From assembly GCF_000189535.1 (NCBI RefSeq), contig NC_015145.1, forward strand, positions 1,116,001 to 1,180,000: 64,000 bases of DNA. The letters are read 5' to 3'. Shown one piece after another: positions 57,272-64,000 of the stretch; the first letter of the stretch is position 1; the number at the start of each line of letters is the position of its first letter. The notes under the pieces were generated by a model. It was not told the DNA's origin, did no database searches, and worked only from the letters and a program-made list of their open reading frames with translations. The DNA is from Pseudarthrobacter phenanthrenivorans Sphe3 (GTDB lineage Bacteria; Actinomycetota; Actinomycetes; Actinomycetales; Micrococcaceae). The translations under genes and the position numbers were made by a program.

Positions 57272-57541
57272 CTATACCCGGCGATGGCTGCGGTTGGTGA
57301 TCGCGCCGTAAACCAGCAGCACGATTACTGAACCGAGAATTGCCAGCAGCCAGGTGCGGATATCAAAGAATTCCGCCAGCCCGCCGCCGAACACCAAGGA
57401 GCCGATCCAGCCACCCAAAATGGCGCCGACAACGCCGAGGACCAGGGTGACCACCCAGCCTCCGCCCTGGCGGCCCGGCAGGATGGCCTTGGCGATGGCT
57501 CCGGCGATCAGGCCCAAAATGAGAAATCCGAGAATACCCAT
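57272..57541 (-). CDS. GlsB/YeaQ/YmgE family membrane stress protein
   Basis: 89-aa protein with three hydrophobic helices and the family pattern GLIAGAIAKAILPGRQGGGWVVTLVLGVVGAILGGWIGS. ATG 57541 follows AAGGAG. Members (earlier named transglycosylase-associated) occur in stress-responsive loci; a molecular role is not established. It is divergent from the HAD hydrolase. Confidence 0.93.
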   Translation of the reverse strand: MGILGFLILGLIAGAIAKAILPGRQGGGWVVTLVLGVVGAILGGWIGSLVFGGGLAEFFDIRTWLLAILGSVIVLLVYGAITNRSHRRV

Positions 57542-57704
57542 GTTGTCACTCCTTAATCAGTAAGTTGTGCCGGGCCCCCATTTCCGGTTCCATAATTCAA
57601 TCAGCGTGCTTACTGCTCTGCAAGAGTTTGAATATCACGGGATGACTGTCAGTTTTCCCGCTTTCGATAGGATTGGTCTCCGCCACAACCCAAGGAGCTC
57701 CGGC

Positions 57705-58571
57705 ATGTCCAGCCAGCAGACCGTCCGGCCGCGTGCCATCTTCCTCGATATCGACGGCACCTACGCTGACCACGGGCTTGCCCCGGAGGCCCACGTGGAG
57801 GCGGTCCGGACCGCCCGCAGGCTGGGGCACCTTGTTTTTGTGTGCACGGGCCGGCCGCTGTCCATGGTTCCGGGCCACATCCTGGACGCCGGTTTCGACG
57901 GCACCATTACCGGTGCCGGCGCCCGGGTGGAACTCAACGGCAAGGTCCTCAAGGACACGCGCTTCCGCCAGGACCTCGCCGCCCGGATCGTGGAGACCCT
58001 CGACGCCCATGGCGCCGCCTACATCCTGGAAGCCCCGGAGGCGCTCCACGGCAGGACCGGGGTGGACCAGCGGCTGAGGGAAGTACTGGGCCCCATCTTC
58101 GCAGGGCGCCCGCAGCACGACGGCGTCCTCAGCACCGACGTGGATCCGCTCGAGGACATTCTTGGCCCCATGCAGTACAGCGACGACCTCCGCGGCACGT
58201 CCTACGCAAAAATCTCCTGCTTCGATTCGCCGGTCCCGCTGGGGAAGCTGGTGGACGGCCTGGGGCCGGAGGTCGGGCTGATCCCCAGTTCCCTCTCCGC
58301 GCTCGGCGACCGCGCCGGCGAAATCTTCATGGCCGGCACCCACAAGGCGGTGGGCATCCAGGCGGTCCAGGAACACCTTGGGCTGGACCGGGCGGACATT
58401 GTGGCCATCGGTGACAGCGCCAACGACATCGAAATGCTGGAATACGCCGGCGTGGGGATCGCCGTGGAGGGCGGGCATCCCGCCGTGCTGGCCGTTGCGG
58501 ACCGGACCACTCCGGGGCCCGCCGGCAATGGTGTGGCACGCGCTTTCGCTGAGCTGGGACTCCTGGGCTAG
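57705..58571 (+). CDS. HAD superfamily IIB hydrolase (Cof-like phosphatase)
   Basis: 288-aa HAD phosphatase. Motif I is IFLDIDGTYAD, with nucleophile and acid Asp; motif II appears as VFVCTGRP; Lys in GTHKAVGIQ and motif IV in AIGDSANDIEMLEYAGVGIAV are present. The large C2B cap between motifs II and III is typical of sugar-phosphatase-like members. ATG 57705 follows AAGGAG. It ends 7 bases before the convergent ugd gene end. The substrate is unknown; sugar phosphates are likely. Confidence 0.92.
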   Translation: MSSQQTVRPRAIFLDIDGTYADHGLAPEAHVEAVRTARRLGHLVFVCTGRPLSMVPGHILDAGFDGTITGAGARVELNGKVLKDTRFRQDLAARIVETLDAHGAAYILEAPEALHGRTGVDQRLREVLGPIFAGRPQHDGVLSTDVDPLEDILGPMQYSDDLRGTSYAKISCFDSPVPLGKLVDGLGPEVGLIPSSLSALGDRAGEIFMAGTHKAVGIQAVQEHLGLDRADIVAIGDSANDIEMLEYAGVGIAVEGGHPAVLAVADRTTPGPAGNGVARAFAELGLLG

Positions 58572-58578
58572 CAGACAG

Positions 58579-59958
58579 CTAGGCCAGGGGGAGGGCGCCC
58601 TGGGCCGCCCGCACGTCGGAGCCCCAGACCCCCAGCCCGCGCACCACCCAGCCGTGGCTTTGCCAGTCCGCCGCGTCCAGCACGTTTCGCGCGTCCAGCA
58701 CCATCCGCCGTCGTACTGCATCGCCTGCCGTTGCGGGGGAGAGGCGGCGGTATTCATCCCACTCAGTGAGCAGCAGGACCAGTTCGGCCCCTTCCAGGGC
58801 CCGTTCCGTGCAGGACTCGAAGCGCAGGCGGGGGTAGCGCCGCCAGGCATTGTTGACTGCTTTGGGATCCGTGACCGTGACGTGGGCCCCGGCCGCGGCG
58901 AGCCGGTCGGCCACGTCCAGGGCGGGTGAGTCGCGGATGTCATCGGTGTCGGGTTTGAAGGACGCGCCCAGCACTGTGACCGCGCGGCCCGCAACGCTGC
59001 CGCCGCAGAGTTCGGCGGCCAGGCTGACGGTCCGCTCACGTTGGCGCAGGTTCACAGAATCCACCAGGTGCATCCAGTCGTCCACCGCCGCAACGCCCAG
59101 GTCACGGGCCTGGGCCCGGAAACTGCGGATGTCCTTGGGCAGGCAGCCGCCGCCGAAGCCCAGTCCGGCATGCAGGTACCGTCCGCCGATGCGCGGGTCC
59201 ATGCCCATTGCCTCGCCCAGCTCGGACACGTCCGCGCCCGAGGCGTCGCACAGTTCAGCCATGGCGTTGATGAAGCTGATTTTGGTGGCCAGGTACGCGT
59301 TGGCCGCCGACTTGATCAGTTCCGCCGTGGAGAAGCTGCAGACCAGGCGGGGGATCCCGCCCCGGAGCAGCGGCTCGTAAACGGCATCCAGTGCTGCCGT
59401 CACTCCGAGCGGCGCACCGGTGCGCCGGTTGAATGCCGCCGGCCGCCCGCCCTCCACGCCGTACACCAGGCGGTCCGGCACCAGCGAGTCCTTCACCGCC
59501 GTCCCCTGCCGGAGGAACTCCGGATTCCACCCCAGCAGGACATCCGGCCTGCCGGCCAGCAGGTGGTGGAGCATCTGCACCGTGCCCACGGGGACAGTGG
59601 ATTTGCCCACGACGACGGCGCCCGCGGCCAGGTGCGGCAGCAAGGTTTCCAGGGCGGAGACCAGGAAGGTAAGGTCGGCGGCGTCGGACGTTTTCTCCTG
59701 CGGGGTGCCCACACAGAGGAAGTGCACCTGCGCGCCCTTCGCCTCAGCGGCATCAGTGGAGAACGTGAGCCTGCCCGTCCTGTGCCCGTCCCTCAGGAGC
59801 TCGTCCAGCCCGGGCTCGTGGAACGGGGCCGTGCCGCAGGCAAGCTGTGCCACTTTGCCTGGGTCGACGTCGATGCCCACCACGGTGTGGCCCATGGAAG
59901 CGAGGGTGGCCGCGTGCACCGCGCCCAGGTAGCCGCAGCCGATTACGGAGATTCTCAC
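58579..59958 (-). CDS. ugd: UDP-glucose 6-dehydrogenase
   Basis: 459-aa UDP-glucose/GDP-mannose dehydrogenase. The N-terminal Rossmann motif is VIGCGYLGAVHA; GKSTVPVGT and NPEFLRQGTAV follow, with Lys216/Asn220 (ELIKSAANAYLA) and catalytic Cys272 in GFGGGCLPKDI, and C-terminal GASFKPDTDDIRDSPAL. It makes UDP-glucuronate from UDP-glucose for cell-surface polymers. The GTG start at 59958 overlaps the glycosyltransferase stop (GTGA) and has AAGGAG, so translation is coupled to that gene. Confidence 0.95.
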   Translation of the reverse strand: MRISVIGCGYLGAVHAATLASMGHTVVGIDVDPGKVAQLACGTAPFHEPGLDELLRDGHRTGRLTFSTDAAEAKGAQVHFLCVGTPQEKTSDAADLTFLVSALETLLPHLAAGAVVVGKSTVPVGTVQMLHHLLAGRPDVLLGWNPEFLRQGTAVKDSLVPDRLVYGVEGGRPAAFNRRTGAPLGVTAALDAVYEPLLRGGIPRLVCSFSTAELIKSAANAYLATKISFINAMAELCDASGADVSELGEAMGMDPRIGGRYLHAGLGFGGGCLPKDIRSFRAQARDLGVAAVDDWMHLVDSVNLRQRERTVSLAAELCGGSVAGRAVTVLGASFKPDTDDIRDSPALDVADRLAAAGAHVTVTDPKAVNNAWRRYPRLRFESCTERALEGAELVLLLTEWDEYRRLSPATAGDAVRRRMVLDARNVLDAADWQSHGWVVRGLGVWGSDVRAAQGALPLA

Positions 59959-61112
59959 AGTGCTGCTCCTTCGGTGTTGCTTGAGCCCATGGACGCCGGC
60001 GTGCCGGCAATGACGTCGTGGTAGTGCTGCACAAGTTCCCGGCACAGCGCCGGCCATGTCCTGTCCTGTACGGAAGCGTGGGCCGCGGCGGCAAACGCCC
60101 GGCGCTTGGCGTCGTCGCCCATGAGGTCCAGCACGTGGGCGCGCATGGCGGACAGGTCCCCGGGCTCGTAAAGCCAGCCCGTCCTGGAGTTCTCCACCAG
60201 GTCCAGCGGCCCGCCGCGGCCTGTTGCCACCACCGGGACCCCCGAGGCCATGGCCTCCTGGATGGTCTGGCAGAAGGTTTCGAACTCTCCGGGATGGACA
60301 AAGAGGTCGAAGGACGCCACCGCGCGTGCCAGCTCCTCACCGCCCAGGAACCCGGTGAACACGGCATCCGGCAGGGCCTCCTCCAGGGCTGCCCGCTGCG
60401 GTCCGTCGCCGATGATCACCAGCCTGCTGTTGGGCACCGCGGCCAGGGCGGCCAGGTCCTCCACCTGCTTCTCCATCGCCAGCCGGCCCACGTAGCCGAT
60501 GATGCGCCGACCGCCGGGGGCAACGGCAGCCCGCCACCCGTCGTCGCGCCTCTCCGGCGAAAAGCGGGCCGTGTCCACGCCGCGCCGCCACATCTGCACC
60601 CGGGGAATGCCGCGGCCGCGCAACTGGTTCAGCGCGAACGTGGAGGGCGCAAGGGTGCGCGAGGCGAGGAGATGGATGTTCTCCACCCGGTTCCAGGCCC
60701 AGTTTTCCAGGAACGGGACACCGTAGCGGGCCGCGTAGCCGGGCACTTCGGTCTGGTAGATGGCCACGGTGGGGATGCCCAGCTGGTGCGCCGCCTGGGC
60801 CGCCCGCCAGCCCAGCACGAACGGCGAAGCAAGATGGACTACATCCGGCGCGTAATCGGCAAGGATTCTCTTGACCCGGTACACACCGCCCATCGCCACC
60901 CGCACGTTGGCATACCCGGCCAGCGGAACTGCCGGCAACCGGTGCACTTCGGCGCCCTTGACGGTGGCGCCCCCGTCGCCGTCCTGCGTCGAGGGCGCAA
61001 TGACCAGGACGTCGTCGCCCCGGTCCTGGAGGTGGTCCAGCACCCGCAGGATGGAGTGCGTGACACCGTTCATCAGTGGCAGGAATGATTCAGCAACAAT
61101 TGCGATCCTCAC
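59955..61112 (-). CDS. GT4 family glycosyltransferase (mannosyltransferase-like)
   Basis: 385-aa GT-B glycosyltransferase. N-terminal MRIAIVAESFLPLMNGVTHSILRVLDHL is typical of the MgtA/PimB-like group. The C-terminal lobe has IIGYVGRLAMEKQVEDLAAL, LVIIGDGPQR and the E-x7-E type nucleotide-sugar motif PGEFETFCQTIQEAMASGVPVVAT. It should transfer mannose, glucose or glucuronate to a lipid or glycan acceptor. Coupling to ugd suggests that UDP-glucuronate is its donor or a product-linked precursor; GDP-mannose is the alternative from family similarity. GTG start at 61112. Confidence 0.92.
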   Translation of the reverse strand: MRIAIVAESFLPLMNGVTHSILRVLDHLQDRGDDVLVIAPSTQDGDGGATVKGAEVHRLPAVPLAGYANVRVAMGGVYRVKRILADYAPDVVHLASPFVLGWRAAQAAHQLGIPTVAIYQTEVPGYAARYGVPFLENWAWNRVENIHLLASRTLAPSTFALNQLRGRGIPRVQMWRRGVDTARFSPERRDDGWRAAVAPGGRRIIGYVGRLAMEKQVEDLAALAAVPNSRLVIIGDGPQRAALEEALPDAVFTGFLGGEELARAVASFDLFVHPGEFETFCQTIQEAMASGVPVVATGRGGPLDLVENSRTGWLYEPGDLSAMRAHVLDLMGDDAKRRAFAAAAHASVQDRTWPALCRELVQHYHDVIAGTPASMGSSNTEGAAL

Positions 61113-61236
61113 CCCTCCACGGTGGGCGCCCGCCCTGAAATGGCGGGGGAGAAAGCGTTACCCGGAGGAGAAGGCTGGGTGAACAGAAGGCCCCGTCTTT
61201 GGAAAAAAATTACTAAGTAGACTTCCCTTTTGATGC

Positions 61237-61248
61237 TAAGCATGCTTA
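61237..61248. promoter_or_regulatory. Palindrome upstream of the PRC/DUF2382 gene
   Basis: TAAGCATGCTTA is a perfect 12-bp palindrome in the 262-bp region between the glycosyltransferase and the stress protein; similar AAGCATGC words occur at 48095-48102. It could be a regulator site. Nothing else in this gap is recognised. Confidence 0.35.
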
Positions 61249-61374
61249 CGGTATGGGGGCAGCCAACGCCAATGCCTCAAGCAGCCGGGGTGACGGACGG
61301 GGCCTGGGGGGAACGCCCGGGCCGGTACGCACAGTTGGCTAAGCCCAGCGCAACGACACATCCAAGGAGACGTC

Positions 61375-62226
61375 ATGCTCAACAGGGAAAACATTGAAAA
61401 CCTGCTCACCAAGGGCGGCAACGTCGTGGGATCCGACGGCGAGAAGATAGGCTCCATCGGCCAGCTTTACGCAGACGACGACACCGGCGAGCCCACCTGG
61501 GTCACCGTCAAGACGGGCCTGTTCGGCACCTCACAGTCTTTTGTGCCGGTGGAAGGCGCCCACACGCAGGGCGATGACCTGGTGGTCCCTTACACCAAGG
61601 AACACGTCAAGGACGCCCCGCGGGTGGACGTGGACGGCCACCTCACCCCGGAGGAAGAGGACCGGCTGTACACGCACTACGACCGCGGCGCCCGGACCTA
61701 CTCTGACGCCCGCACCGATGAAACCCGGAACGATGTGGACTTCCAGGGTGACGCGGACCTGAACGCCGGTACTCCTACGGCGGGAATTGACCGCGACCGC
61801 GACACCAGCCGCGGCGCCGTGGGCCACGATACCTCCGGCCCCAACACCGACGACGCCATGACGCGGTCCGAGGAGCAGCTCCACGTCGGCACCGAGCGCG
61901 AGGCCACCAGCCGCGCCAGGCTCCGCAAGTACGTCACCACCGAGAACGTCACCACGACCGTTCCCGTGCAGCGTGAGGAAGTCCGGGTGGAGCGCGAGCC
62001 CATCACCGACGCCAACCGCGGTGCCGCAATGTCCGGTCCGGCCATCAGCGAAGAGGAGCACGAGGTCACCCTCCACGAGGAGCGGCCGGTGGTGGAGAAG
62101 GAAGCCGTTCCGGTGGAACGGGTCCGGCTGGACAAGGATGTGGTGCAGGACGACGTCACGGTCAACGAGGAAGTCCGCAAGGAGCACATCGACGCGGACG
62201 GCGTGGACCGCGACGCGCGCCGCTAG
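61375..62226 (+). CDS. PRC-barrel and DUF2382 domain stress protein
   Basis: 283-aa cytoplasmic protein. A PRC barrel is seen at about 5-85 (NVVGSDGEKIGSIGQLYADDDTGEPTWVTVKTGLFGTSQSFVPV), followed by an acidic disordered linker. DUF2382 at about 165-280 (RSEEQLHVGTEREATSRARLRKYVTTENVTTTVPVQREEVRVEREPI... EHEVTLHEERPVVEKEAVPVERVRLDKDVV) is rich in charged repeats, as in the YsnF/AvaK group. Members rise under general stress. It is transcribed alone and followed by a strong terminator. Confidence 0.93.
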   Translation: MLNRENIENLLTKGGNVVGSDGEKIGSIGQLYADDDTGEPTWVTVKTGLFGTSQSFVPVEGAHTQGDDLVVPYTKEHVKDAPRVDVDGHLTPEEEDRLYTHYDRGARTYSDARTDETRNDVDFQGDADLNAGTPTAGIDRDRDTSRGAVGHDTSGPNTDDAMTRSEEQLHVGTEREATSRARLRKYVTTENVTTTVPVQREEVRVEREPITDANRGAAMSGPAISEEEHEVTLHEERPVVEKEAVPVERVRLDKDVVQDDVTVNEEVRKEHIDADGVDRDARR

Positions 62227-62295
62227 GCCCGCCCGCTGACGCGCTGCGTGAAGCACTGTTGAACGGACCGGTGCTTCATGCGGCCGCAGGATAAA

Positions 62296-62335
62296 CGATG
62301 CCGGGAGTCCCCTGTGGGGGCTCCCGGCATCGTTG
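62296..62335 (+). terminator. Rho-independent terminator of the PRC/DUF2382 gene
   Basis: CGATGCCGGGAG (62296-62307) and CTCCCGGCATCG (62321-62332) are exact complements; inner CCCC/GGGG pairs extend the stem to about 17 bp with a 3-base loop. TTGTG follows, a weak T tract. The rest of the gap to 62473 holds no gene I can support. Confidence 0.85.
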
Positions 62336-62473
62336 TGCTTGCGGAACTTCCTTACAGTGCTGGTGCAGCCTCCGGTCAAGCGGTGGCTGCACCAGCCAGT
62401 AGGACGAATATCTTCAGAACTTAGTGTTCATCTTTCATTCGCGGCTCCTGTTTCCCGGTTTACGGATTCCGGG

Positions 62474-62935
62474 CTAGGTCCTGTCGGAGGCCATATTCCT
62501 CGAGAACAGCCAGCCGGCCAGGATCATGACGATGCCCAGGCCAAGATGGGTCCAGTTGTCCAGCATATTCAGGGCCAGGAAGTTGGCCGCCGAATCGACT
62601 CCGACACTGAGCCCGAAAATGGCGAGGACGATATACAGCGCACCTGCGCCCAGCAGGAAATTACGCGCCCCATGCTCGCTGCGCGACATCGCCCATCCGG
62701 TCGCGCCGATGGCCACCTGCACGATGTTCAGCAGCATGGACACCTGGAACACGCCAAAGAGCATGGCTTGCGAATCCGGTCCGAAGAACCTCAGTTCGCT
62801 GTATTCGATGGTGACGCCCGGGATGAAGCCCAGCAGGCCCACCAGCATTAGAACAATTCCCACTCCGATGCCCACGTTCTGGACATCTGCCCGGCCAAAA
62901 TGGACGCCGTGGGCATGTGGGGATGCAGTAGTCAT
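62474..62935 (-). CDS. DUF4383 family four-helix membrane protein (paralogue)
   Basis: 153-aa paralogue of the protein at 34518-34970, with the same layout: GLLGFIPGVTIEYSELRFFGPDSQAMLFGVFQVSMLLNIVQVAIGATG and four helices. ATG 62935 is preferred to 62953 because AGGAGG precedes it. Its neighbour is the PRC/DUF2382 stress protein. Function unknown. Confidence 0.92.
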   Translation of the reverse strand: MTTASPHAHGVHFGRADVQNVGIGVGIVLMLVGLLGFIPGVTIEYSELRFFGPDSQAMLFGVFQVSMLLNIVQVAIGATGWAMSRSEHGARNFLLGAGALYIVLAIFGLSVGVDSAANFLALNMLDNWTHLGLGIVMILAGWLFSRNMASDRT

Positions 62936-63090
62936 TCTTTCCCTCCTATCCACACCGTGTGGACAGTTAAATTTTACGGCGGAGGCCCCGGAAAAGCGCC
63001 GGTGGGAAAGCCCGCAAACTTTCCCTGAATGGGGGAGTCAAGCCTGTCGGTCCCGGGCCCGCGGGGATGGCCGTGACACCATGGTGCACG

Positions 63091-64000
63091 ATGAAACTGC
63101 GTGCTGATCAGACCGGAGACCGCGGCCTTCCCATGCCCTTGTGGCTGCAGGGCGCCGTTGAAACAGCGCAGGCTGCCATCATTTCGGCACTGGTTGTGAT
63201 CGCCCCGATTGTGGCCGTGTGGGCGACCGCCGGCTTCCATGACAGTGCCTTCGACGTCCTGGCCCGCCTGGCGGGGCAGGCGTGGCTGCTGGTGCACGGT
63301 GTGCCGTTGCAACTGGCCGCCACAGGGTCCACTGCGGCAGCCCATGGCGGCTCCGGCGCGCTGTCCCTCATTCCGCTGGGCCTGACCCTGCTGCCGTTCC
63401 TCCTGGCCTGGCGCGCCGGCCGCCGGCTGGCGCGGGCCTCCTATACGGACCAGCTGTGGCAGGCGCTGCTGGGCTCCTGGGTTGTCTACGCCGCCTTCGG
63501 AACGGCCACGGGGTTTGTGTGCCGTACCCCGGATGTGGGCATCAACCCCTGGCATGCCATGTTCATCCCGCTTATTCCCTACGCTCTGGGCATGGTGGTG
63601 GGTGCGCGGCGGGAGGCCGGTTCCTGGAGCCGGCTTATCGGCGTGGACGCCGTCGACTGGATTTCCCGTACCAGCCAGCACTCCCGCTGGGCCGGCTCCT
63701 ACCTTGGGTCAGCCGCGAAGGCCGGGTTCGTGGCGGCCGTGTCGGCACTGGCCCTGGCGGCGGTGCTGCTGGCTGTGGACCTCTTCATCCACTGGAACCT
63801 GGTGGTCGCCGTCTATGAGGCGCTCGACGCCGGTGCTGTGGGAGGCGCGGCCCTCACCATCGCGCAGCTTGGGTTCCTGCCCAACCTGGCCGTCTTCGCC
63901 CTGGCGTGGACCTCCGGCGCAGGTTTTTCCATGGGCGTCGGTTCGCAGGTGGGGCCGCTCGGCACCGCCGTGGGGCCGCTGCCCTCCATTCCGGTGCTGG
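63091..64000 (+). CDS. DUF6350/PerM-like multispan membrane protein, cut by the right edge
   Basis: At least 303 aa are visible, open to the end of the window. ATG 63091 begins MKLRADQTGDRGLPMPLWLQ, and at least six hydrophobic segments follow (AAIISALVVIAPIVAVWATAG, LIPLGLTLLPFLLAW, GSWVVYAAFGTATGF, MFIPLIPYALGMVVG, AGFVAAVSALALAAVLLAV, LPNLAVFALAW). This matches the actinobacterial DUF6350 family (cell division protein PerM-like), usually next to purN/purH, which may lie beyond the edge. The ribosome site is weak. Confidence 0.82.
   Translation, partial: MKLRADQTGDRGLPMPLWLQGAVETAQAAIISALVVIAPIVAVWATAGFHDSAFDVLARLAGQAWLLVHGVPLQLAATGSTAAAHGGSGALSLIPLGLTLLPFLLAWRAGRRLARASYTDQLWQALLGSWVVYAAFGTATGFVCRTPDVGINPWHAMFIPLIPYALGMVVGARREAGSWSRLIGVDAVDWISRTSQHSRWAGSYLGSAAKAGFVAAVSALALAAVLLAVDLFIHWNLVVAVYEALDAGAVGGAALTIAQLGFLPNLAVFALAWTSGAGFSMGVGSQVGPLGTAVGPLPSIPVL

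Overview
The window looks like chromosome of a high-GC actinobacterium, most probably a soil Micrococcaceae of the Arthrobacter/Pseudarthrobacter type. This is inferred from the GC-rich third positions, GTG/TTG starts, actinobacterial families (DUF4383, DUF2382/PRC, PaiB, a DUF6350/PerM-like protein) and a very large carbohydrate-uptake content. I saw no rRNA, tRNA, CRISPR array, phage or intact insertion sequence. The left and middle parts are accessory catabolic DNA; the right part is mostly stress, envelope and housekeeping genes.

Region 1 (1-10.7 kb) holds two copies of a LacI-controlled sugar module. The complete copy reads right: a short unknown gene, a CUT2 binding lipoprotein, RbsA-like ATPase, permease, xylose-isomerase-like TIM barrel and a Gfo/Idh/MocA dehydrogenase (candidate levoglucosan or related sugar catabolism). 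It is fired from a promoter covered by three CGTAAACGTTTACG-type operators. The second copy reads left: a LacI paralogue, a decayed copy of the short gene, a binding lipoprotein and a gene cut by the window edge.

Region 2 (10.7-14.5 kb) has a HutC-type GntR regulator, a membrane-anchored protein of unknown function, a VOC protein and an alpha/beta hydrolase. Region 3 (14.5-27 kb) is a second catabolic island. A DeoR regulator lies behind a one-piece fusion of a four-carbon-acid-sugar kinase with a PdxA-type dehydrogenase. Divergent from it run a complete Opp/Dpp-type ABC transporter, an aldo/keto reductase, an HpcH/HpaI aldolase, a cytoplasmic sialidase-like protein and an SDR. Together they suggest import of a sugar-acid conjugate, its opening inside the cell and cleavage to triose-level products.

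Region 4 (27-39 kb) contains mainly surface and secreted proteins (LysM lipoprotein, subtilase, GerMN-like lipoprotein, lipase), a GGT-family protein, a hemerythrin-like protein, DUF4383, a NERD protein, a frameshifted PIN-domain toxin gene and a cold-shock gene. Region 5 (38.8-41.7 kb) is a gluconate locus (FCD regulator, gntK, gntP). Region 6 (41.7-54.3 kb) holds PhoD, TfoX_N, SDR, PaiB, an EamA exporter head-to-head with a MocR regulator, an amino acid permease, two IclR regulators ending tail-to-tail, a cyclase-family hydrolase with an unknown partner, a homocysteine methyltransferase and a DHFR-like protein.

Region 7 (54.4-64 kb) contains a PAS-GGDEF-EAL protein, a GlsB-type membrane protein, a HAD hydrolase, a GT4 glycosyltransferase coupled to UDP-glucose dehydrogenase, a PRC/DUF2382 stress protein, a second DUF4383 protein and the start of a PerM/DUF6350-like gene cut by the right edge. 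Several unusual intergenic palindromes and one palindrome inside a coding region are listed separately.
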